From: Chelonoidis abingdonii
Taxonomy: Eukaryota; Chordata; Testudines; Testudinidae
Length of the DNA: 64,000 nt
Direction: 5' to 3'
Assembly (NCBI RefSeq): GCF_003597395.2
Contig: NC_133770.1
Span: 89,518,558-89,582,557 of the forward strand
In this document: one piece after another, positions 45,857 to 55,975 of the stretch
How the letters are laid out: the number at the start of each line of letters is the position of its first letter
How positions within the stretch are numbered: the stretch's first letter is position 1
Notes under the pieces: model-generated
Told to the model about the DNA's origin: nothing
What the model saw: only the letters and a program-made list of their open reading frames with translations
Database searches by the model: none
Made by a program: the position numbers and the translations under genes

Positions 45857-46229
45857 CCCTACAAGATCTTGTGTCCTGACAGTCAGTTACAAGTATATAA
45901 ACCACTTGTGCCAGCCTGGCTTTTGAAGGTGAGGAGATTTTATCTATAAAGCATGACACTTAGCTGGAATTTTTATTTAAATTAAACCTTTTTTGGGGGG
46001 GAAAATGGTTTTGTATTACAAGAAGTAAAAGGTTCACCATCTAGGTTTGCACACTGAAAGCCCAAAACATATTTCAGATAACTTGTCAGTCTTCAAAATC
46101 CATGAAGTTTGCCCAACCCTCCTGATAAGCATTTCTTTCTGCAAAATGTGAAATGTATTTGAAAATAGACTTTTAAAAAGAAAAACAGCATTTATAAATG
46201 TATTGCTGGGGATGACCTTATTAATTAAC

Positions 46230-46430
46230 GTAGCATTTAACATCTCCAGAGTGCTTGATCTTCTGTGTGAGATAGGTAAGTAAATATAATTGCCATTTTA
46301 CAGAACCTGAAGTGAAGCAAAGTAGTTGTGACTTTCCCAAGATGAGAGAAGGCATTTAAGTCAGAGATAGAGACATCGGAGTTTCTGGCTCCCAATCCTG
46401 TGCTTATACCACTACACAATTGCTCTGTTT
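46230..46430 (-). mobile_element. MIR-type SINE, reverse orientation
   Basis: 'tgccattttacagaacctga' and 'gtgactttcccaagatgaga', followed by 'gctcccaatcctgtgcttat' and 'accactacaca', reproduce the reversed MIR order. Confidence 0.5.
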
Positions 46431-46789
46431 TATTCTTGCTGAAAAGTAGATTGTGAGTGATATAAGCTGTGTGGGAGTTCAGAGTAAAGAATTGTACAGC
46501 AGTTTTCTTTGCTTTCGTGTTGATTTAAGAATCAGACAAAGGATTTTATTGATTGAACATGAACCATTTTGTTTAAATATTAAGCTGTAACATCTGTCTT
46601 CTGATTGTTGAACCATTAGTACAGAGGATGGAAATTTATTTAGATTCTCTCTTTCATTAAGTTCCCACATTGCCTGAGTCACAAATTATGTCACTTTTCA
46701 GCAAGATCACAATCACCAGCACTATAAGCCATGGGGAATATTACATACAGTTAAAATCTTTACAGTTAAATGCAAGTAGGTAGATGGGA

Positions 46790-46990
46790 AGCAGCATCTC
46801 CCTATGGTTAGCACACCGGACTGAGTGTTAAGAGATCTGTGTTCTAATCCTGGCTCTGTCCCAGACCTGCTGGGTGATCTTGGGCAAGTCATTTCTGTCT
46901 GTGCTTCAATTTCATGATCCTTACAGTGGGCATAATAATATTTACCTACCTTTGTAGACCCTGCATCCTACAAACGTTATGAATGGCATG
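46790..46990 (+). mobile_element. MIR-type SINE, forward orientation
   Basis: 'cctatggttagcacaccgga' serves as an A-box-like start and 'gttctaatcctggctctgtc' as a B-box region. Then 'gatcttgggcaagtcatttc' and 'gcataataatatttacctac' give the conserved MIR core and tail order. It is the most complete MIR in the window. Confidence 0.6.
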
Positions 46991-46999
46991 CAAAGAATG

Positions 47000-49087
47000 G
47001 GACAACTCACTTCTGCAGAAGTGTTTGACGAACTGGGGCCTTTCAAAGCTTAATATTTATTTTAAATTTCTTGTAGCCACTTTTGTAGGGATTGCTATAG
47101 TGAGTCTTGCTTTAGCTTTTAGCAGTGTTGTAAATTCCCATGACTTTGCTGTTATCTCCCTTCTGCGGGGCCTCCAGACAGTCACTGAGGCTCTTCGTTC
47201 TAATAGCCGCTCTGACAATGTTAGGTTTCAACCAAGATTCTTGTTAGAATGGGGTAGAGAGATGTCCTCACTGGTGATCACATATCCCAAATGTGCAGAA
47301 TCCCCCATGTGGTGTCTGGTCTCACAATGCACGTGCATCCTGCACATTATTGCAGCTGAGATTTGAACCATTGTCCCAAGGCAGAAATTCTACCATGTGA
47401 ACCAAAGGAGCCTCTGTCTGGTGTATTCAGCTGGGGCTGTTCTGAGCTTTTCTCAACTGGAACTTTCTTGCTCTGTATCTCACAGAAGAGCGAACTATGA
47501 CAACCGGTTATGGACAAGCCATCCAGTGGCAAATTTTCAGTCCTGGCCTGTGATTTTGTATGTGTGCAACTAACTGAGTCCTCAAAAATGAGATTTAGTC
47601 TTCTTAGGCAAAATCTGCTTTTGTATGCTATCCACTAGGATGCACAAATGCCCAGCGTATTGGCTAAAAATGGGGGAACTCTCACACAAATGGTTGTGCA
47701 TATGAAAGTAGGTGTGCAAAATCAGAGGCTGGGGAATAAAAATTTGAGTTAAGAGTTTTGCTTGCATTTAACACAAAAATATCGTTGTAGGCAAAAACAT
47801 ATTTAACGTATGGATATATGTGCCTTATATGCTGGTGCTACACATAGGGTGGGTGGGTGTGTATGGATGAGAAGGATATTTCACTGAATCTGGAATAATA
47901 TCTTGAGTGCTGAGAGAGAATGAATCAATTCTTCTGTTGAATATATAGTAGCAGCAAATCAATGTGACAGTTGTTTTTTTTTTAAAAGTAAAATGTGTAG
48001 CACATTAGCAAAGCATTACATACCTCATTATGGACAGACTATAGGAATACAATAGTGAAAGGATGGCTAATTACCGATGTTCAAACACAGCACTTGCTAC
48101 AGATTGGATGGAATAATGAAATTAGTCAAGCCTACATGTCGAATCAGCCCTCAAAGGTCAAGGAAAAATAAGCAGGACATGTGTGAAACTCTGATCTTCT
48201 CAGAAAACCACACCGTGCAAATTAATGTCTGCAACTTGGCACTTTGTCAGCAGTTGACAGGCCTTTAACAACTGTGTGCATGTGTCTGTATAGGTGTTTT
48301 AAACTTCCCCATCTGTAAGTAATTGATGGTGGGAGTGGGGGGAGATGGTGATGGAGGCACCTAAACTTTTAAGAGGTTGCAAGGAAAACCTAACCAAAGG
48401 GACAATGGCCTGTGTCACCAACCTTTCTGACAAAATGTATAGTCTTTTTTCCCCCTTCTTTCTCAGAACTGTGCAGAAAGGGGCAGCATGAAAGAGTGAG
48501 GTTGTCAGGAGTGTGTGTGTGCGTATGTGTGTGAGAGAGAGAGAATGTAATCTCCCAAGAGCTAAACTGCTTTATTTATTTTTATTTTATTTTATTTTTT
48601 ATGTGCAGAAGGCAAAAATCTGCTCCTTTCAAACCTATGTTCAGATGAAAAGAGTTTTTAGGCTAACATGCTTTGTTACTTTGTCACTGCGGCTCAAGAA
48701 CTGGCTGCTGGTTTGATTAGAAAGAAAACACTGTGAATATTTGTAAGTTTTAAAATTATATATCTGGTATGTATAATTTTGCATCTTTTCTCAGTAGGAT
48801 ATCTGCTAATGCAGAGGACTTGTATTTTGTCACAAAGACAGCTTTACAAAAGTCAAGTTACCATAACAACCAAATGCAGCTTTTAAATCCAGAAACTATG
48901 CTCTTCTGATAGACTATTTTTTTCATTTTTTTTGTTTTTACTCATACACAAAAAAGACAGATAATACAGATGGATCCATAGACAGATACACACACCAGGG
49001 AGGGCCAGACCTCAGAAGATTCACAGTTTGGATACATTCTAGAGAAATATCCAAAACTTTGCATACATATATTTGTCCAAACCCCTT
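47000..49087. other. Non-coding sequence with a GT/GA tract
   Basis: A 127-codon frame at 46983-47366 begins in the MIR tail and has no domain; it is not called. A simple (GT)n/(GA)n tract is at 48511-48544. No other defined repeat. Confidence 0.5.
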
Positions 49088-49695
49088 TGTAGTGGGGCAG
49101 ATGAGATTAAGGGCAGTTGAGGGAGGCTGGTGAGGTAGTTGGCCCCAGCTGGCTGGTCTGGATGAAAGGGCTGTGGGGCCAGGAGACAGGGGAGTTTCAC
49201 TCTAGCCCTGGAGTGGGAAGGGCTAGCTGCCTGAGATCAAGGTACTTGAAGTAGAGTAGTGCTGGGGAAGAGCAAGAGGAGGTGGGGAAGCTCCAGCCTG
49301 GTAAACCCCCAGGCTGCAGGCCTTGGTGAAGGCCTACAAAGGTACTGGGGCTACAGAGGTGCAGCCTGGGAATAGGCAGAGGCAGCTGGTTCTAACCCCT
49401 TGTCAATGATGAGTGGCCATTACAGGCTGCAGTCTGCCCCAGTGAGTGAGGTTAGATGATGACTGGCAACAGCCACTGAGGCAAGGGGGGTTTAGAGGGT
49501 TGGGGTTCCCCTGGGAGGGGAAACCCAGAATAAGGGGGTACTGCTGGGGCAGAATCTTGAGGAAAGAGGGACTGTGGTCTAGGCTTAAAACAGGCAAGAT
49601 ACCAGCCAGAAGGAGGTGCTGTGGAGCTGGCATTGATCTAATTCCCAAGATGACCAGCATGAGGTGCCATGTGGGAGAGTCTTTGTTTTGCTACA
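49088..49695. mobile_element. Solo LTR (608 bp), TSD CCCTT
   Basis: Starts TGTAGTGGGGCAG and ends TTTTGCTACA, so the termini are TGTAG...CTACA. It is flanked by CCCTT on both sides (49083-49087, 49696-49700). The interior is purine-rich on the plus strand and has no coding sequence; the 142-codon frame at 49446-49874 runs out of the LTR into the flank and is spurious. The orientation is not certain, because no clean AATAAA was found. The superfamily is unknown. Confidence 0.75.
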
Positions 49696-49905
49696 CCCTT
49701 GCATCTGCAAAGCTGGGTTGGAAATGTTACAAGAAGAGAGGAAAAATGTTTTCTTTATCTATTTGTGTATCAAATGATCTCTTTTTCTTCATATTCCTTC
49801 TGGGAAGCCTTTTAACAATGCTAATTAGTACCATTACCAGCGGTATTGTTTACCTTTTGTCTTGGGAATCCTAATTTTCTTGGTCTTTGTGTGTCACAAT
49901 CTCAA

Positions 49906-50058
49906 GGTCTGACTCTCCACTGCCTTGCTCCTTGTGTGATCATTTATACCAGTGCAAAGTAGGGGTAAAATGCTATCAAACTGGAAAGGCAGTTCTTTAT
50001 ATCTACTTTACGTAAAGGTAAATGATCACCTAAGGAGCAAGGCAGTGGAGAATCAAGC
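49906..50058. repeat. Foldback MITE-like repeat (153 bp), TSD TCTCAA
   Basis: Arms of about 40 bp: GGTCTGACTCTCCACTGCCT on the left and the complement of GCTTGATTCTCCACTGCCT on the right, continuing through 'tgctcctt' and 'gatcattta'. A perfect 6-bp flanking repeat TCTCAA lies at 49900-49905 and 50059-50064. The class is uncertain. Confidence 0.7.
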
Positions 50059-50064
50059 TCTCAA

Positions 50065-51470
50065 ATGTAATGTTGTGTATGTGATATAACAAGCCTGTCC
50101 AATTTTAAGTGTGCTGGCTGTATCTGTGTTTATTATTCTGATTGTTTTCTCTGATCCATTGTCACCCATGAATTATGCTTATATAAAAGCCATGTCTGGT
50201 TGGTTTTTTCAAATTCAAACTTTAGAAACTTGAAGACGTCATAAACCACAAAAGGACATGGAATATAAATTTTATATACTAGGATGCCTGGTGGCTGAGC
50301 GGAGGAAACCCATAAAGTTTGGAACTTTTCTGTAATCTACAGAAGAGCAGGTGTGAGAGCTGTGAGGTAGACGTAAAGCTGTGCAAATTCTAGGCTGGAC
50401 TCTATGTGCTGTACAGCTGCTTAACACACTATTGTTGGTAGAATTTGACTATGGAGCAAGTATAACTGGCTAAAGGAGCACTTCAGTATAGGGGGAAATG
50501 CTTTAGTAGCACAGAGCCGTGTATCAGCTTCCGCAGTACCTTTACTTTTTTGCTGATGTGGCCCTGTACCCTCTAATCTCTGGTTGTGCTTTCAGCTCCT
50601 TAGAGTTGTTGGTAGCCAGTGTGATGAAGAGCAGACTTCAGGGTGCTATATCATATATGAGGGGACCGGCTAGGATACTCAGAAGGCCCAGAATCAGGGA
50701 AATTGTGTATGAAAAGATTTCCCCCTAGCTTTCCTACAACTTTTGCTCTAAGCTCGTTGGCTATAACTAAGAATCTGGTCCTATGACTCAAATAAGATAA
50801 CACCGTATGGAATGACTTCTCAGCTTACTCCTAATGTATTTACTAAGCAATATGTTAGCTTTAGCTTCAGATCCATTTTGTCTTGAAGAAATACTGCTGG
50901 TTGTATTGATAAATAGTCAAATGAAATAACATAAAGGAAAAAAAGTCAAACAAATCACACACAAAGCTCCCCCCTCAGCCCCATCTGTTCTCCTCAAGGA
51001 AATTATTACAGTGTGGGCTCAACTCAAAGTGCTGCTAGAAAAAGAAAACAAGCTGGTACAAGCTATTAAGAAAATAACCTTATTTTGTTTTTGAGCCAAA
51101 AGGAAATAAAATAAACCCAATGCCCCCCCCTCCAACCTCTATTTAGGGCATTCACAAATTTTAGAACCAGAGTTGGTTTCCTTGTGGGCTTTTTTTTTTT
51201 TTTTAAACCTCTCTGAGGAAATCTGTCAGAACTTTGGATGAAAAGCTTTCTGGTGTGTGCCATAATGATTAGTTTGGAAGAAGCTGAAGGCAGCAGGAGT
51301 GAAAATTCTGGGAGAAATTCTGTCCTGAGGGCTGGAGTGTGCTGGGGTCAATACACTGCAGACAAGTGAGAGTAGCTATTTCCCCTCTGAAATTCCATAC
51401 TGTCCCAAGTTTGGAAAGTGAAAGGACATCATAAGTATCAGAATAAGGCCCTGATCCTATAAACTGATCT
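50065..51470. other. Non-coding sequence, no gene seen
   Basis: AT-rich with a T-run near 51191-51204. No supported coding region. Confidence 0.5.
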
Positions 51471-51480
51471 GTCACATGGA

Positions 51481-51826
51481 CAGGGCCGACTCTACAGTTT
51501 TTGCCGCCTCAAGCAGCACGCCGAATTGCCGCCATGGGTGGTGGGGGCAGTCCATGCGCAGCAGGCATGTTTCTGCAGCGGTGGCAATTAGGGGGCAGCT
51601 TCTATGTTTAGCTGAAGCCGCCACAGACAGCTAAACATAGAAGCTGCCGCCGAATTGCCGCCACCGCAGAAATGCGCCTGCTGCCCAAAGGGCACACGGA
51701 CTGCCCCTGCCGCCCACGGCGGCAATTCGGCACGCTGCTTGGGGGCAAAACAACGGGGACTGCAGCCCCTTGCAGAATGCCGCCCCAAGCACCAGCTTGG
51801 AATGGTAGTGCCTGGAGCCGGCTCTG
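51481..51826. mobile_element. hAT-type MITE (346 bp), foldback, 8-bp TSD
   Basis: Perfect flanking CACATGGA (51473-51480, 51827-51834). The left end CAGGGCCGACTCTACAG pairs with the complement of CAGAGCCGGCTCCAG on the right. A central hairpin ('cagcttctatgtttagctg' facing 'cagctaaacatagaagctg', 51596-51648) and repeated 'gaattgccgcc' motifs fill the interior. The open frames on both strands are products of this symmetry. Confidence 0.92.
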
Positions 51827-51839
51827 CACATGGACCACT

Positions 51840-53005
51840 TCCCCTTTGCAGTACCCTGTTGTAGTCAATGGCTGAGGTCTGCTCATACAGATTAGTTTGT
51901 AGGATTAGAGCTTTAAGATCCCAGTCCAGCTAAGTGTTGTGCACCCTTTGATCTCATTGAAGTAATGGAATTGAGGGTATTCAGCACCTCACAGGATTAG
52001 GCCTTTGATTTTGATTCCAGAGTGAGGGTGACTATAGTCACCATGTTAATTCTAAGGCCTAGTATCCAAGCCAAACACCTGTGCTTTTATGTGGCTGTTG
52101 CTAGCATGGTTAGGCATATTCACACAGCAGTGCTATATTTGCCATGATCATGTTTTGCCTGTGTGTTGTTCACACCTACTGACCTTCCCTAATTTGAACC
52201 TGTCCTTCTAGTGAGCACACTTAAAAATTCATTCTGGTGTTACAGCGACTGCAGGTTCTCAGAGTTATTTCCTTTGCTTAAAATAGGGAACATTGCTAGA
52301 ACTGGTAATATCTCTAGCTCCAGAATGCGTTTAAGTGCATCTCCTATACCTGTGCATGATAGGAAGTGATTTGGATAAAATAAAAAAGATTAAAACTTAG
52401 ACAAATGAAGCATTTTAGGGAGTGTGAAAGAATACAGTTAATTTCTTTCCTCGCTATTTTGCATTTTCACACACCCCTGTGCTTCTTGGATCTCAGTGGG
52501 AACAGAATCAGAAATCCTGAATATCATGAGGAAAGTGGTTCTCGCAGTATTTCCAGCTTAACCAGAAGCAGGATGTATCAGAAATCTTTTGAGAGCCTGT
52601 GCCTGGGAGAGGTGTGTGTGTTTTTGTTTTTGTTTTGTTTTGTTTTTTAGCTCCATTTTGCAGATTGCGAGATGAAGTTAGGTAGTTCAGGTAGAAGTTG
52701 GATAACTATTCCACTCCAAATGGAATCTTTTTATTGTTCCACTTGCAGTTACTGTATCTCTAGTGCATGTGGAGGCCAGATTTTCAAGAGAATTCTGCTC
52801 CTATTTCGGCACCTAAATGAAGAAGCTAGATTTTTCAAAACTGCTCAGCATGTAAGATGGTGACTCTTCTGAAAATCTGGCTACTTATTTGGCGTATAAA
52901 TGGGAGCTGAGCTCTTATGAAAATCTGGCCTTTAATGTATTGAAAATACAGAGGGAATCCTACTCAGTTTTTGCTCAGTCCTTACTCCTCAGCCAAAACT
53001 TCAAG
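51840..53005. other. Non-coding sequence, no gene seen
   Basis: Contains a T/G-rich simple tract at 52616-52649 and a relic of a palindromic unit around 51930-52003. No gene. Confidence 0.5.
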
Positions 53006-53008
53006 TGA

Positions 53009-53290
53009 GGCCGGCTTGTCTACACTTAAAATGCTACAGCGGCACAGCTGCAGTACAGTAGCGCTTCAGTGAAGACACCACCTATGTTGACGGGAGTGAT
53101 TCTCCCATTGGTGTAATTAAGCCACCTCCTCAGAGGCAGCAGCTGGGTCGACAAGAGAATTATCCTGTCAACCTAGCACCGTCTACACCAGGGCTTTAGT
53201 CCGTTTAACTGCATTGTTCAGCGGTGTGGATTTTTCACATCCTTGAAGAATATAGTTATACTGACCAAATTTTCTAGTGTGGACTGGGCC
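53009..53290. mobile_element. PIF-Harbinger-type MITE (282 bp), TSD TGA
   Basis: The ends GGCCGGCTTGTCTACACTT and the complement of GGCCCAGTCCACACTA are flanked by TGA at both sides (53006-53008, 53291-53293). The same terminal motif and the same duplication are found at the transposase-bearing element 43112-44743. Non-coding. Confidence 0.82.
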
Positions 53291-53393
53291 TGAGCGTAAG
53301 TACTAAGCCAAAGCTTGGTAAGAACTTCAGAATTTGGGTCCAATGTCCTCTTTTGGGAGGAAAATAAAAACATAATACTTTAATAAATGTGTT

Positions 53394-53412
53394 AGAGAGA
53401 GAGAGAGAGAGA
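53394..53412. repeat. (AG)n microsatellite
   Basis: Uninterrupted AG dinucleotide run. Confidence 0.9.
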
Positions 53413-53889
53413 GGTTCCATTTAGAGCTTAGTTGATAAAGAAAACAAATATAAAATGACTCCTTTTTTTTTTTCCTATTACAAGGCACTTGTATAACTTT
53501 TAGTAGGCAGGTGCAATGGTATATTAAGGCTAATTGTAATTCTATATTTGTCAATTTGGCTTTGTTAGAACAATACAATTTGTTTTTATTGTAGCCGTGG
53601 AGAGGGAGACATCTTGCTATTAATTTGATTGCATTATCCTCTGTTTAATGAATATGATTCTCCCTTCCAAACATCTTCTTTTTTTCTTTTCTTTTTGAAA
53701 AACTTTTATTTATTTCTGCCACTTGGATCAGATAGCAAGAAAACATTGTTAGTTACTCTTCAAATGACATTACAGCCTAGACAGTTCATGAACCAGGAAC
53801 TGGCATGGAAGCAGAAGTTTAATATCCTTCCATTCTTTTAATTCTGTGCATTATTAGAACAGTGGCTAAACACTCTAAGATCTGACCTT

Positions 53890-54310
53890 TCCTCCTGGCC
53901 AGACAGCTAAAACTCTCATGAAGGCCTTCATCATATCCCATTTTGATTAATATAACATTCTCCTCATTTGATTCCCTGGTACCCATGTCACCAACCTCCA
54001 GTCCATACAAAACAGCCATTGTCTTCACCTGTCCATCTGACCAGGTCAGCACCCTCTTTGAATCCTTATACTGTCTGTCTTCTCCACTTCATCCAGCTCA
54101 AATTTTCTGTGATCACCTGTGTGGCCCTATATAATGGTATCCTTCCCTGCTTATCCATAACTGTATCTAATCCCATTACTAGTCTGTCCCTTCTGTTCTG
54201 CCATTGATAGCAGCTCCATTGCCCCTGCTACACCTGTCTTCTCTGCTTTCTCCCATGCAGGTTTCTGTGCTGGGAACACTTTGTTTTGCTCTAAGTTACA
54301 TTAAAGGCTG
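53890..54310 (+). pseudogene. Degraded LINE reverse-transcriptase relic (tentative)
   Basis: Mixed frames read TLMKAFIISHFD, then LQSIQNS and, further on, HPAQIFCDHLCGP. This echoes the order 'SRLDYCN ... LQ.VQN.AAR' seen after the catalytic core in L2/CR1-type reverse transcriptases. Stops and shifts are frequent. The right end ('gggaacactttgttttgctc') has no defined tail. The assignment is tentative and could be chance. Confidence 0.3.
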
Positions 54311-54584
54311 ATTTGGTCCCAAACTCATCCAGAATTAGGGGAGCAGAACAGTGTCTCGGATCTAAAGCTGGTTTTTCTGTTATGTAGGAAATGCCCGAAT
54401 TTGGATTTTTTTTTCATTCTGAAATGGAACAAAAATGAATATTTTTTGAAATGTCCCATGAAATGTTGTTCAGAAAAAAAATTCCTGGTCAATCTCAATA
54501 TTGCTTTGATAAAATCAAAACATTTTGTTCTAATTTTGAGCTTTTAAACTTGACAGTTTTACACAATGTTATTCTAAATTTTTG

Positions 54585-54619
54585 GTGTGTGTGTGTATAT
54601 ATATATATATACATATATA
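54585..54619. repeat. (TG)n(TA)n microsatellite
   Basis: A TG run passes directly into a TA run. Confidence 0.9.
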
Positions 54620-55129
54620 ATTTTGGTATATTTCATTTCCAAATGTTTAGAACAACAACAATAAAAATTTAAATATTCTGTTCTGAAACAGGATTTTATC
54701 AAAACACTGTTTGGATTTTTTAAATGAAACTTCATATGTCTATATGTTTTCAGAAATATTTTAATTTTGACAAAAATAGCATTTTTGGAAAAAAAAAATA
54801 CCCAAGAAAGCCTGTTTTGCCAAAAAGTTTCTGACCAGCTGTACTTGGAGCCACCTCTCAACACTCTCTTCCTTTCAGCATGGTGGGGCCACAAATGGTT
54901 CAGTAGAATTAGAGGTATTTAAAGAGAGAAAATACCTGTCTGTATATCCAGGTTTTTATATTGGTGCCAATCATTGTAGTCTCAGAACACATCTGAGAAT
55001 CTGTAGACCTATCAGACTAGAATATTTCTTAAAGCATCTGCTGTTCATTGTTTCCCCACCAGTTTAAAAAAATAGGGCAATTCCTCCCTCGTGTCCTCCA
55101 AAAAGAAAGAAATCAAACTGCTCTTTCTG

Positions 55130-55530
55130 TTGTACTGGAATAGTTAATTCCATTTTTTAGCTATAGTCAGTCATTAAAAAAGTGTTATCAAGCTAATTAA
55201 AAAGCCTAGCAAAAGAATGTACTGCAGCCTTGTAGAGGATGTACAATTAACCTTAAATGAGCAAGAAAGAGAAACAGCAAATTAACAAACCAGTAGCCAT
55301 TATTCAGTTTCTACGTTGAGCTTTCCACTCATTATTAATCAGATGGATTGTTACATGCTTTGGGATGTTTAGCTGACTTGCAGTATCAGCACAAACCAGA
55401 ATCTTACCAAGGAGATCACACTGTTTCGGAAAACATCTGAAAGAATTTATAGCTTCTGAATTACAAAAGCCGCTTTAATTAGCCCCAAGAGGCAGTTATA
55501 TAAGAAACAGCAAAAACATTGTCTAGTCAT
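55130..55530. promoter_or_regulatory. Candidate conserved non-coding element
   Basis: Non-repetitive in appearance, with a high density of homeodomain-type TAAT/ATTA cores ('gctaattaaaaagc', 'tcattattaatcagatgg', 'gctttaattagccc') and no simple-sequence bias. This texture is common in developmental enhancers, but conservation cannot be judged from one sequence. Confidence 0.2.
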
Positions 55531-55904
55531 AGCTGCTTCCTTCTCGCGATTTTTTTTATACGAGATTCTGGTAATGAATGTTCTTGAACAATTGGAGCTG
55601 AGACCCCATGGCTAATAGCACTCCTGAGTAAACATTGTTCTGTATTTGCAACCCTGCAAGTGTTACTGTAAACTGAAACCAGAAGATACTACAGTCACTT
55701 GGGAAATTTTTTAACCACCAGTACCTTCCATTCTGCAAAAATGGTAGTTTAACAATAATCAGACTTGTCCGACGTTGCTCCATCTTTGCATTTGTTGTGA
55801 TAATTCTCTTTTAAAATGTATGTGAGGTTTTCATGGTATCTTTTCCCCACCATCCTGCTCCCCGAACTCTAGATGTAAGAATCCCTCTTGGCCCTCCTCT
55901 TCTG

Positions 55905-55975
55905 GGGTCTGATCCTGTACTACTGACAACAATTGGAGCTTTGCCATTGATTTCAATCAGAGCAGGATCTGCGAC
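55905..55975. repeat. Palindromic unit, about 70 bp
   Basis: GGTCTGATCCTGTACTACTG faces 'gagcaggatctgcgac', with 'ccattgatttcaatc' between. Same layout as 11476-11548 and 37230-37302, but more decayed. Confidence 0.45.

Noticed and set aside
46983..47366. 127-codon frame with a hydrophobic stretch
   Set aside because: It starts in the tail of a MIR fragment, and the hydrophobic run alone is not evidence of a gene. No homologous domain is recognisable.
53828..54207. Candidate secreted or transmembrane small protein frames
   Set aside because: Overlapping frames in a degraded LINE-like segment. The residue order fits a decayed reverse-transcriptase tail better than a host gene.
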